From positions 123,906 through 187,905 of the forward strand of contig LSYV01000033.1 in the NCBI GenBank assembly GCA_001584585.1: 64,000 nt of DNA, given 5' to 3'. Shown piece by piece: positions 41,701-53,700 of this stretch. A model generated the notes under the pieces. The model did no database searches. It was not told the DNA's origin and was given only the letters and a program-made list of their open reading frames with translations. The DNA is from Gonium pectorale. Taxonomy: Eukaryota > Chlorophyta > Chlorophyceae > Chlamydomonadales > Volvocaceae. Numbering within the stretch: the first letter of the stretch is position 1; each line of letters opens with the position of its first letter. The position numbers and the translations under genes were made by a program.

Positions 41701-44700
41701 ATGGGACGGAACCGAACAGAAGAAGAGCTCCTACTAGGCCCAGCCTATTGCGCCCCGCTCCGCCACCCCGCTGCCTGCTGTCAAACGCCCCCTGTCCGCA
41801 CAGCCGTTCCGTCCTGCCCCACCTCGCGCAGCTGCTTGAGCGGCCCCTCGTCGTGGCATGTCGCGAACAGCACGCGCATGTTGCGGGCGCGCACCGACAC
41901 GTGCGACAGCACGTCGGGCGCGTCGGGCGTGATGACGGCCACCACGCCCTCGGGGATCTCCTCCTCGCCAGTCACCTACGAACGGGGTGCGGAGGGGCGC
42001 GAAATGGCAAAAACCATGAAGCACAACGGCAAGATGCTGGCAGTGCCGGAACGAGCGAGATACCAGTGTAGTGCGGCAGCTGCAACCCCCCAACTTGGGC
42101 AAGCGGGAGGTTGTGGATGCCGCCCCCCCTCCCCTCCCTCACACAGCCCCACCTGCTCCGCGATGAGGACAGTGGGCGTATCGTAGGTCTTTTCCTGCAC
42201 CTCGTGCAGGCCCGCCACCACCTCCACAATGCCGGTCGCCTCGATGGGGCTGATCACCTGTAGGCGCGGGAAGAAACCAGCCCAACCAGCATTACGCGGA
42301 GCGTCCAGACCAAGCCGAGTGGGACGAGAGAGGTGCAGCTCCAGCAGCGGCAAACAACCATGTTGCCACTTATGGGACTGCCCCGTTGTACGCATGAGGT
42401 AGATGCTGAGGAAGGATGCTGTATACGGGGCTGCCTCCATCGCCGCAGCTTCAGCAGCGACCGCCGTGCCCTCAAAAGAAAGGCCCCGGAGCGCACCTGC
42501 CAGGCGCCCAGCGCCGCCGCGTTGCGCAGCGTGGGCTCAATGGCGGTGATGACGAGCGACACCGCAAAGGCCGGCCCGCCACGGATGACCTCCTCCGCGA
42601 ACAGCTCGTACGCCCAGCGCTCCACGCCGAACGCGCGGCCGTAGGCCATGGACACGTCGCCGATGCGGCCGACCGTGCGGTCAGAGATCTGCAGAGCGTG
42701 GGGACCAGGCGGGGTTAATCGCGGGCGTGACAGCATGCAGGGCAGGCGCTGGCAGCGAGTGAAACAAGGACACGGCAAACGAGAAGGGAAGGAACCCCCC
42801 AATCCCTGCACGATGCCTGAACCTCCTATTCCGCAACTGCTCCCTTTTAATAACCCCTCCCATGCCTGAGGAAACGATTTGGCGGGCAGGGTCTTATTCC
42901 ACGTCAACCTTCCCTTTTAATGCCCCCTCCCCACCTCAGCCAGCGCGCGCCGGATGCGGTTAACGACCGCCACTGCCAGCAGTGCCTCCTCCTTGCTGGG
43001 CCGCCCGCCGTTGCGAACGGACGCGGGCAGCTCATTCCAGGCCTGCAGCGGCACGTCGCAGGGAACCGGGAGTTGGGCCCAGGAGTGGCACATGATGGCA
43101 ATGGGGTATGAATCCACATACGGCCAGAGCTTCCGAGCGGCACTGGTCTTGGACAGCGCTGCTCAGCCCCACCGCCACAGGACCTGGGCCTCCTGTTGCA
43201 ACTCCCACCCGCTTTTAGGCCTACCTTGAGGCAATAGCACAGCTCCTCGTTGTTGCCGAGGCTGAGGCACAGGTTCTGGAGCAGCGGGCGCATGAAGGCA
43301 GCAGCGCCGAAGCCTGAAAGGACGGGAACACCGGGGCAACAAGAATCGCGTTGGAAGCTCCAGGCCTCAGGACGTAAGGCTACCAATCCCCGCAGCTCCG
43401 GGCCATTTGCTGTATTCACCGAGGTGAGCTCCCGCTTCAAAGACATAAAGTCCCCGCTCTGCTGCCCGTCGACACCTCCCCGTAAGCCCCCAGGTCCCCG
43501 CCCTCACCGGCGGAGCCGACGCCCCGCTCCGCCGCCTGCCGCGCCTGGTCCTCGAGCGCCAGGTCCAGGTAGAGCATCTCCCGGTTGCCCGTCAGCGCGG
43601 AGGCCAGCTCGGTGCGCGCCTCCACGCACGCCTCCAGCAGCGGCAGGATCTGGCTGTCGCCCACGTGCGACAGCACGTACGCCAGGTAGCCGCGGGCGCC
43701 GCCGGGGATCCTGGAGGGCAGCGGCGCGGGTTGATCCCAGATTAGTAACATGTTGCCGCCATTACCTTGAAATCAAACTCGGGCACTGCACATGTAATTC
43801 TGCCATGGAGCAGCGGGCACGTACAGCTACAACTACAACCCCCACACTCCCGGCGCCCCGACCCCGGCACTGGCCCCCCGCGCACCTGTTGCCGGCCGCG
43901 CTGGCGGAGGCGGACAGGTCCGCCCCCGAGTGCACCGCCTTGAGGATGCCCAGGTAGTTGCGGAAGTCGCGGATGAGCGCGTCGCGCTTGTCGGCGTAGT
44001 ACTCGGGCTCCAGCGTGATGGCCCGGTCAAACGACTCGAGCCGCTGCCGCGTGATGCCTGGGGACCAGGCGGCGGGGTGAGCAGGTTGGAATGCGCGAGA
44101 TGAGCGATGGGCTCGCGCAACAAGTCCGACAACTAGTCCCTGTCCCTAGCGCTGTACGTGGCGGTCCCCACCCGCCGCCAGCGTACCCGCGTCGGATAGC
44201 ACGCGCCAGTACGCGCCCAGGTTGCCGCCGCTCTCCAGGAACGCCAGGTACGCCTCGCAGATGTGCACGTCGTCGGGCGTGGTGTTGTTGTGCAGCTTCT
44301 GGTGCCACTCCTCCATCCACAGGCCCTTGCGCTCGGGGATGTGGTTGCGGTGCATGATGTGCAGGATTTCGTCGCGGATCTTCTGCCCGTCGCCGCCGCG
44401 CCCCACCGTCGTCAGCATCATCCGCACCCACTCCTGCGCCTCGCCTGCGCGCACACGCCGCCGGATGGAGAAAAACAAACGTGATCTTCCGCCTTGTGGC
44501 AACGCAACACGATTGAATCCAATACATCCGCAAGTCGTTCCCGTTTCAAAGATGCCCGGCGACGGTTGGCGAGCAAAGACAGCTACGGACAGGACCCGCA
44601 AACGATCGGAGCGCGGTGTTGGAACCAGAACGTATGGGTGCGCGCTGTGCGCGCAGAAGATGAGCGCCGAGTAAAGTGTGAACGAAGGTGGTGCTAGGAC

Positions 44701-47700
44701 GGGCCCAGGGGGCTCACCCGCGGCGCGGCCGTGCGCGTTGGCAATGGTGTTGGTGAGCCGCTCCTGCGCGGCCGACAGGATGCGCGGCTGCGTGTTGTAG
44801 TTGCGCTGCCAGGTGAGGTGGCGGGTGGACGAGTAGCGCAGCCAGACGTAGATGCGGCTCATGGCGGCCGCCACGTCCAGCTCATAGTAGCCGTTCAGCA
44901 CCTCCGAGATCAGGTCAGCTGCCTTGTTGAAGCTGCGCGCGTTGGGTGGGGTGAATTGTTGGGGTGAGTCCCCGGGCAGTCAGGGGCGGGGTGAGTACCC
45001 AATTGTAGGCAGCAAGGGGCGAGCGAATGTGAGAGTTGAGAGCCAGAGCCGTCCTCGAGGACTTTAATGACGTCCCCTGTGCTACAACACCTGTGGGGCG
45101 GGTTTAACAAACGCTTGACGACAGCCCCCGTGCATCAACCCGGGCCGCACGCGCACAAGGCGCATCCCCCCCCCTTGTCCCCTGCCTTGCACCCGCACCC
45201 ACCGGTGCATGAGCGTCCACTGGCTGGTGTTGACCTCGGCCTCGATGATGTTGCGGCTCAGCTCGTCGGAGATGGCGTCCGCGGCAGGCATGTTCTCGGC
45301 GGGCGCGTCCCTGGGAGCGGAGACCGGGGAAGTCAAGGGTTGTGGACCACACTACTTTTCTTTGTCTAGGCCCAGCGGCCGAACAGATCAAATTCCAGGT
45401 TTGCCCCTCACTGGAGTTCATCGCTCCTCCCGCCCTCCCCTTCTCCTCACTTGGACGGCAGCGGCACCGTGAAGTTGCCCCCCGCGTCCTTGTACCACAT
45501 GGTGCTGTCACTGGAGCGCAGCACAAACGTTAGCGCGCCCAGGTGGTGGTCTGGATTGGGGAGCGCGGTGCGGAGCGGAGCAGGAGAGTGAAAGGCGGGT
45601 TGGGAAGGATAACTCCTCGCAGGCCATCGTAGGGGGGGCCTTTCAGTCCGCCTGCTGAAGTCGCACCAACCACGGTACCCCGGCGGGGAGCCACACACGT
45701 GACGTCCGTAGTTTGCGTAGTCCGGCGCTTCCTTTACAACGCGCTGTTCTCCCCCCTCCCCCCTCCCCTTTACGCCGGCCGCCGGCAGTCAAGAACTCCA
45801 CGCTTTCGGACTGAGTATTCCCCCCTCCCCAGCCGCCGCCCTCGACCGCCCCCACCCTGCGGGATGTTGAGCGTGATGCGCTGCAGCGGCACCTTGGCCC
45901 CGCTGATCTCCACGTCGCACTCGTCGTCGTCGCAGTTGAGGAAGGGCGTCTCCACCGCCTTGTGAATCACCACGCTACCCTCGGGGTGCAGCGAGTCAGC
46001 GGGCATCGCCCACTCACGTGAGCCTGGTGGTGGTAGTGATGGTGGTGGTGGGTGGGGGGGGGGAAGGGGTGAGAACAAGGTTTGACAGCAACGGGCTGGT
46101 GGGGGATCGGAGGAGAAAGGGTATGAATGGGCGAGGGGAGCTTTCATGCGCAGGCGAAGCGGAGACTCGCGTGATGGAGCGCGTGCCCCCTACCCGGACT
46201 GCACATGAGGGCTGGCAGGCCGCGTCCTGGAGCAGCCGTCCATGCTTGGCGCCTCGCCTGCCGCCCCAGCACGGCCGGGCTCTCGCCCCCACCAGCCTGC
46301 GGACACCGCTTCGCTCTTCCGCCCCACCGTGCGCGCATTCTTCAGCACCCTCCACCAGTACTCTTTATGAGCCGCCGCCCTGACGAGACGGCCTGTGCGC
46401 ATACGCCCACGCGACCGCAGCGAATTTTCGCCCCATAATCGCCCGGTCCAGCCGCTCGTATCTTCTTTGTTGTCCCTACTACGTTGTTCCCAGCGCAGCA
46501 CTGCCTTCCCCTGCCCTCTTAGAGGACAGACGCCCCGCTCGGTCCGCGCAGCCTGCCCAGCTCTCCCCCTCCCCGTTGCTCACTGGGCGGGGACACTCCC
46601 CAGTGCAGCACCACATCCGACGCGATGTCCGTGATGAGGTCCACGCGAATGGGGGACGACTCGTCGGCCTGCGGGCGCAAACGCGGTCAGCGAGAAGGGG
46701 CACATGGCTTTGAAGGCGTTCTCACAAGAGCAGCCTGGTGCGAATGGAAGGGCGCCTGGCGTCGGCATGTGAGCCATCCCCGAGCAGATAGACGCGGGGA
46801 TACAAGAACAAAAGGTATTCGCGGTAGCGGAGGGTGTGGAGGCCTATTGGCCCGGTTGTGGAGTAGGCATCGGCGGACCAGCGTACTGTATGCACTATGG
46901 CAGTGATACAGAATTGAAAGGGGTTTGTTGCGGCGTCCTGGCCTGCTGCTAGTTTCACAGCCCACTCGTTCGCTCCAGCAGGCTTTCAAACCATCAAGGC
47001 CCCGCACCCCAAGGGAGCCTCCGACCCCGGCACCGCCGCGGCACTCCCGCTCCCCCACCCCACCGGCCTATGTGCTAGACTGCCGTGAGAATCCCAAGCA
47101 CGGGGGGAGCGACCCCCCCCCCGCACCTGCCGCAGCACCACCAGCAGCTCCGCCTTGCCCCCCAGCGGGTAGGTCCGCCGCCAGCGCGTGGCGGAGTCCA
47201 CCGCGAAGCGCTGCACCAGGAAGTCCAGCGGCCGCTCCGTCACCTTCCGCTCCGCTGACAGCACCGGAGCGCTGGTAGACTTGCGCTGCGCGACCGGGAT
47301 AGAGAATGGCGTTGGCCGGTGTCAGCGGTGGCAGCTCCAATGCCATACTCCTGTCAGCGCTGCGATAAACAGGACCCAACTCCTATCTGTCATGGTCTGC
47401 TCTATCCCCATTCCCCGGCCCCACGCCCGCACTCGAATCCCCTCCCAAATTACAAGACTCCAATGCAAGGGTCTCCGCGCGCACCTTGATCATGTCCAGC
47501 GGATTGCGCTTGGGCGTCCCCAGCGGGGAGCCCACCTGCGCCGGAGCGCTGGACGGGCGGGGTGCCGACGCCCGAGGCAGCGCACCACTGTCGACTGAGG
47601 ACAGCGGCGAGGTGGGCGCCGAGGAGGGCGGCGTGGAGGAGGGAGTCTTGATCGTGTAGTTGAGGCGCCGGGCCACCTCCTCCAGGCTGGCGCCCGCGGC

Positions 47701-49990
47701 CAGCTGGTCGTTGATCACCCTGCAGCCGCGTCAGGTGGAGAGGGGTTGTGAGGAGTGTGCTTTGGGGCGCGCGTTGGACTCCTCGGCCGTCGGCCGTACG
47801 CATGCAGGCTGCGATATGGGTCGGACGGCCTCGGAACGCCGCAGCCAGTAGGGTCCTGCTTCTGCAACACGGGACCCCGTTCACTATGGCCGGGTGGGCC
47901 GTCCTCCTTTCCGCTGCCCCATGCACGTCAGATGTACTCTTCCTTTGGATCGCCAGGCCGCAGCGCCCGAACATTCCCCACGTGTTTAGTGACGCTCGTA
48001 TATCGAACTCCGTTCTGCACTCGACATTGTAACCCGCCTCCGCCCCCAGCCCCGAGCGCCCGGCCCTGCCTGGTGGCCTCGCCCGAGAAGTCGGCGCCGT
48101 CGGGCCTGCCCGCCTGCTCCCACAGCACGTACGCCTGCACGCCCAGCAGGTCCGGCGGGATGGCCGGCAGCGACGCCGCGCGGGTGCCCGAGCCGTTGCT
48201 GGGGGCGCTGGGCGCCGGCGAGGGCGGCCGCGGCGCGGGCCCGGAGGGCGCCGTGGCCTCGCCCAGCGCTGGCGTGATGACCTTCTTGCGGTAGTCCGAG
48301 TACTTCCACTTGCCCCTTGGGGATGCAGGGAACGGATCGGGGGTTTGATGGGAAACAATGTTTGATAGCGAAACTGGACGCCAGCGGCGTTCGCCCGTCC
48401 GGCGGCCAAGCCGTTTTCTTGCCTTCGTGTCGCCGGCTCTCGGAGGGTGTCGGCGGGTCCGATGGCCCGGCAGCGAACGGATCGGGGGCGCAGGGCGCAG
48501 CTCAGAAACCGAGGCCCCCCCCCTCGATACCGTTGCCATTTACCGCAGCAGCCTCACAACTTAGGGCATGGCGCTTCCCTTCGCCGCCCCAACCCACCAG
48601 GATCGAGCCCGTGCTTTCAACGCCGGCGGCGAGCAAGCAACCGTGTAATCCCTCAATGCGGCGTTCATCTGCCCCCGCGGCCACCCTGTCCGTGCCCTCT
48701 TGGGCGGAGGGGGCGGGTGCTACCCGCTGGCCCTCGTGCGCCTTACCGCTGGCTGGCGGCACACCCCCGCTCTCCGCCACACCCTTTCCCAAACCCAGCC
48801 ATGTGTCCCACCCCGCCACCCTCCGTTCCCCCATCCTCGCCCCAGCTCACTCGGCCACACGCCACAGTTCGTCCAGCGTGCGCCCCCTGGCCAGCAGCTC
48901 CCGCATCTCCGCCACGCCGCGGTCGTACTCCGAAGCCGCCGCCGCGTCGGCGCGCTCGGGGCGCCCCACATGGTCCCAGCGCACCCAGGCCCACTTGTCG
49001 CACAGGTCCTTTGGCAGCTGGTCCAGCTTGGGGCCCGCCGAGGGGTCCACGTCGGGGCGCAGCTCCACCTTGAAGTTGGTGCCATTGTTGTCGTACCACG
49101 TGTTTGTGGCGTCGTCCTACGGCGGTACGGAAGACGCATGTTGTGCATAATAAACCTTGGAGCACGAAGTCAGAGTGGTAGCAAGCGTTGGGGTGAAGGA
49201 GTGGGCGCTTATGAGACGTTGGCGCTAGGGGCATCAGCGCGGCCACATGGGCATCGCACACGAGAAGCCCGTTGCCCTTCTAGCCCGCACTGCCTCGTTC
49301 CCTCTACCACCGCTGCGCTGAGGTACCTTGAGGACGAAGTTAAGGAAGTCCGATGCCTCGCCGCCGTCCAGGTGCAGGACCACGCGGGAGCGCCCGTTAG
49401 AGTCGTGCCTGCAGACCGGAGTGGGGTGCGCCGTCAAACCCCATACCCTCCCAAGATGTGCAGCCAGTTTCCCATCGCGCCCGAGAATTACGCCACGGCC
49501 CCAGGACACCACCGCGAAGTTCAGCAAGCAAGACCCACCCAGACCAGCGAGCCGCCGTTAGGGTTTATCACGCGCCGAGACCGCCCACGCAGACCGCGAC
49601 CAACCTGAATGGCGTTTGCAGCGCGCGATCTTTATACTGCACCGTGCCCTCCGGGCGTGCGGCCGGCCCCGGGAGGCGCCATCCGCCCTTGTAGTCCTTC
49701 CCTCCCTCCACCCCCCAGTGCAGGAGGAGGCGGCCGGCCTGGACGTCCGATTCGATGCTGATGATCTGATCATTGCTCTCTGTTGTCTCCACCGTTACCT
49801 GGGACACCAAAGTCAGAGGTGTTCTCGGACGAAGCAAACGGCGTGCTAAATCATTCAAAACAGCAAGGTGAGGCAGCCAGCCAACACGAGCCAGCCCGGC
49901 AGGTCTGTTTACACTCTCGCATGCGCAACCTCCTTCCCGCTGACCTTGACACGGGCACCGTTGCGAAGCACCAGATCTTTCTGAGTTGTA
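38737..49990 (-). CDS. GWD1: Alpha-glucan water dikinase (starch phosphorylating enzyme R1)
   Basis: Phosphorylates starch glucosyl residues with ATP in the plastid, opening granules for breakdown. Exons on minus: 5' part ending 49945, 49798-49605, 49408-49327, 49116-48851, 48315-48034, 47719-47485, 47285-47127, 46668-46584, 46023-45856, 45550-45451, 45310-45203, 44932-44718, 44444-44187, 44057-43886, 43710-43508, 43313-43225, 43042-42935, 42688-42497, 42257-42153, 41975-41823, 41598-41466, 41243-41071, 40827-40533, 40305-40057, 39886-39710, 39335-39242, 39078-39012, 38802-38737. From 49798 on there are 1475 phase-consistent residues. Two CBM45-type starch-binding modules are visible (LLLHWGVEGGKDYKGGWRLP; VVLHWGVSPSREWAMP). 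The phosphohistidine site is in DVLSHVSVRARN (about 41880), and the nucleotide-binding end carries FRSDSNGEDLEGYAG and ITVVQTRPQV. The two CBM45 modules, rather than a CBM20, point to GWD1 and not PWD. The start codon and transit peptide were not resolved. Confidence 0.93.
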
Positions 49991-50751
49991 AACGCTATAG
50001 CAGTCGCAATTGCGGACGTTGAATTGTCTCGCTGGAAGCGAACCGGGCCTGCATCGAGGTCGAGGAGTTCATGCGACCCATAACGTTGGGTACCGTGCCG
50101 ATCGCAAGCACCACGTACCGCCTAAGACCCAGCGGCTGGTAAGGCGGTGCCCAGCTCGGCCCAACCCAGTCGTCCGAGAGGACCCCGCCGCAGCGGCCTT
50201 CCGGCATGGGACCCTGTGCACACGGCGGCCCGCTTCAATTGCTGCTTGGCAACATATGCAATGCTAGTGCGCACCTGGGCGCGAGGGGAATCAATAGCCT
50301 GCCTACGCTCGCACCGGGCCGAAGCCCTGCGGCCAAGTCAACAGCTCTCATAGAACGTGACTACGTTGAAGCTTTGCAGTATTTGTTCAGTAGATGACGT
50401 AGGGGGGAGAGGGTTTGAACAAACAACGTTGCAGACAGGAGAGCAGATAGCTCTCCAGCTCGGACAGAGCCATGTGGGTCCAGTACGGATCGCCGACGTC
50501 ACTAACTGCGTGCTGGCCTTTGGACATGACCTGCGCAGCATAGGTGCACCTTTAGTCAACGCGTTGCGTTACTGACTCTTCAACAAGCCGCCGCCACGTT
50601 CACCACGCCATCGCGACGCAACACCCCGACGTGTTCCGCTGCTTTCCAAGTCCGATTCTAATACGTATGCTATGCTCATGACTGCGCTACACCTGTTCGG
50701 TCACATATGACTACTCCATTTCCACACGCCGATGCCCCTCATCCCTGCACC
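49991..50751. other. Region between phosphatase 3' end and GWD1 5' end
   Basis: Both neighbours are on the minus strand, head to tail. This stretch must hold the first GWD1 exon or exons and promoter. The frame that enters the GWD1 exon at 49945 is open back to about 50130 but has no ATG. An ATG at 50541 on minus opens MLRRSCPKASTQLVTSAIR, which resembles a transit peptide, but I could not connect it by a convincing splice. Confidence 0.4.
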
Positions 50752-53700
50752 TCACGACAACTTCAGTGCCGCGACCCCTCCTTCCAGCCCCTGAACAACG
50801 CCGGTCGTCCTCCCATCGGCCTTCTCCCCGCTGGGCCCGTCCTCCTCAGCAGCTGCGGCCGCGGTCGCGGCCGACCAGTCTATCCCCTCCAGGCTGCGCC
50901 TGCTGAACCTGCCCGGCTGCTGCGGCGTGCTGTAGCCAGTGGGGTTGCCCGCAGAGTCCGCCAGCGAGTTGGACGAGCAACCGCGCAGGGGGGTACTTTG
51001 GGATGACCCCGTCTCCTCCGCAATGGTGGATCCCGCGTGGCCCATCGCATGTTGCCTACGGGCGGGAGGATCGTGGGAAATGGTGTTGGTGGAGGATGGT
51101 GACTGCAGCAGATACAGGCGGAGAGACGAGCAAGTGATTGAGGGCTCAATCCGGGCGGGACGGTTCAGTGGGCTCTGTCAGCGGCTTAACGCCCGGCCGC
51201 CTTTGCCTACGGACGCCCCTCCCACCGAGTGTCCACCGTCAAAACACGCCCACGGCCTACGTCCACCACCCCATGGTCGAGGGAGCATGCCGGCGGCACA
51301 CCATACCAGGGCCCCCTCGGCCAGCAATTGCAGGTTCGAGCGCACAAGGATCGGCAAGCCGCACGCCCAGAGTGGACCGTGCAATGTGAAGGGCATGCCA
51401 CCAACCCATGCGCCAACCCTTGCACGGCGGGCGCAGTGGTTGCAGTTGGTCCGCAGCCGCAGTCGGCGGTATCGCCACGTGGTAGCAAACCCGAGCGGCA
51501 CGCCACGCATTCCGCGGTTGCTTGTTCTGGGGACCGTGCTTCCTAACGCAGCATCGACACGATGGCGGCACGGTGTACGGCACTGCTTCCCTCGAAAGGC
51601 ATGCATACGCGTCCAAACCACAAGGAGTGTTGCTATGGGGATGGGCAACGCCGTGGTTTCGGCGGACACTCGTACGCGGCTACACCAGCCCAGCCCACAG
51701 GCCGCCACACATACACACCACGGGCTTCCAGCAGCCATCACCTGAGCGTCTGCAGGATGAGGCGGTCGTTCACCCCGAGGCTCTCGTTCTCGTTGTGGTG
51801 CGGCCCCGCCGGCTGCTCCGCCCACGCCTGGCTTCCCGGCAGCTGCCCCCACTGCGGCTGGTACTGCTCGGCAGACCCAGGCCGCAGCTGGCTGCTCACG
51901 CTGCCGTCGGCGCTACCCGTCCGACGCCCCGAGGGTCCGGCGCCTCCGTCCTCCTGCTCCGATCCCGCCTCCTCGCCATCCGCAGCGCCGCCATCGCCCC
52001 CGCCAGAGGAGCGGCCAGAGGGCGCCAGCCGCCGCGGGCGATCTGCCCCGGCCTGCCCCGCCGCCCGAGCGTGGTCCTCATCCCCGTCGGTATCCCTCAA
52101 CTGCCCCAACCCCAGCATCCGGCCAGCGCCCGGCCCGGCGGTCCCGTTGGCCTGCCGGTGCGCCCCGCCGCCATCCGGCGCCGACGTCGACGCCGCACCG
52201 GGAGCGCAGCGCCGCCGCCGTTGCTGCTGCTGCCGCAGCGCGTGCTCTTGCCAGCGCTGCGCCTCGCTGAAGCCGTACAAGCCGCCGCTCCCGTGCTCGT
52301 GGTCCTCGTCGTCGGCCTCGGCGCCCAAATGGGCCTCGGGCGGCAGACTTGAGGACGTGAAGGTGAGGGTCTGGTGGTGCTGCTGCTGGCCGTGCAGGTT
52401 GCCGTGGGAGTGCTCCAAGTGCAGCTCCAGGGACCAGCGGGAGCCGACGGGGCTGGGCCCCATCAGGGACTCCACGGTCGCCCGGCGCATCAGCTGCCCC
52501 TGTCCCCCAGGGCTGGGCCCCAGGCCCAGGTCCCCCAGGCTGCCGCACGAGGGCGAGCAGCCGAAGCTCGAGTTCTCGTCCGGCGGCGAGCCGCACATGC
52601 CGTACAGCGCTGCCGCCCCGTGCACTGCGCCGTACCGGCGGTGCAGCTCGGCACGGAACTGCTCGTGCTTGACGCCGGGCGGGCGGCTGTCGGCGAAGGC
52701 CGCCAGCGCGTCCTCCACGCTCAGGCCGCACATCTCGATGAGGTAGCAGCAGAGCACGAAGCCCGTGCGGTTGTAGCCTGGGGCGAAACGGGGGGGGGGG
52801 ATGAGGCAAGCAAACCAAGCAGCGGAGCCGTCGCATCCATAGTGCGAGGGACTACAGCAAGGAGCATGAGGGGGGCGGCTGCACGTTCGCCCGTCCGGTT
52901 GGCGACCTCGTTGTCCGCAGCTGCAACCGCGACTCATCGGCGCCGCGCCGGCCGCCCACACCACCCGCTTCACCTCCTTCGCCCGACACCCCTCTCCCCC
53001 GCACCGCCTCCACCGAACACCGCCGCTCCGCAAGCCCTGTCCAGCCGCACCGCACCCCCCACACCGTAGGCGCAGTGGATGGCGATGTACTCATCGGGAT
53101 TGTCCTGCCAGAACCTGTTGGCCGCCGCCACAACCGCATCCACAAAGTCCGGCGGCGGCAGCTCCTTGGCCACCAGCTGGATGTGCAGGTAGCGCACGTC
53201 GGGCGGGATGTCGGCGGTGTACAGGCAGTCGTGGTTGGACAGGTCAAGCAGGAGGCCGACCTGCGGGGGGTCAGGGGGCGGCGGGGGGTCAAGAGGTTGA
53301 GCAGCGTTGTCACTAGGCAAGCTTGAGTGTGGGAGGGCGGCCGACCCAGGGGATCACGCGGACTTCAAAGGCGGTCCCACTGGAGTCCGCGGTAGATTAA
53401 AGAAGCCTGAGGGGGCCTGACTGATCTTGGGGACAGCGAGAGAGGGAGGTCGGGAAACGGGCGCATGGCGGGGGCAGGGAGACATTGGCGGGCGCCCAGT
53501 GAGGAAACACCACGGCCCGGCCGGCTACTAGCTTACCATGCTCAAGGCGACGCGCGCGTGCCGAATACCCGCGTGCCCGCACCCTACCCCTTGAGGCCCG
53601 TCAAGCCCACAGTCCCCAAAAGGTCCCTGCCGAACATGCCCAACTCCCGGCGGACCTTCCTCCCCAGCGCCGCCTGCTCTGCGACCATCTCCGGCACCGT

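Noticed and set aside
50000..50080. MNSSTSMQARFASSE as the GWD1 start
   Set aside because: It resembles a transit peptide, but its frame reaches a TAG before the GWD1 exon and is not the frame of QKDLVLRNGARVK. No intron of acceptable length fixes this.
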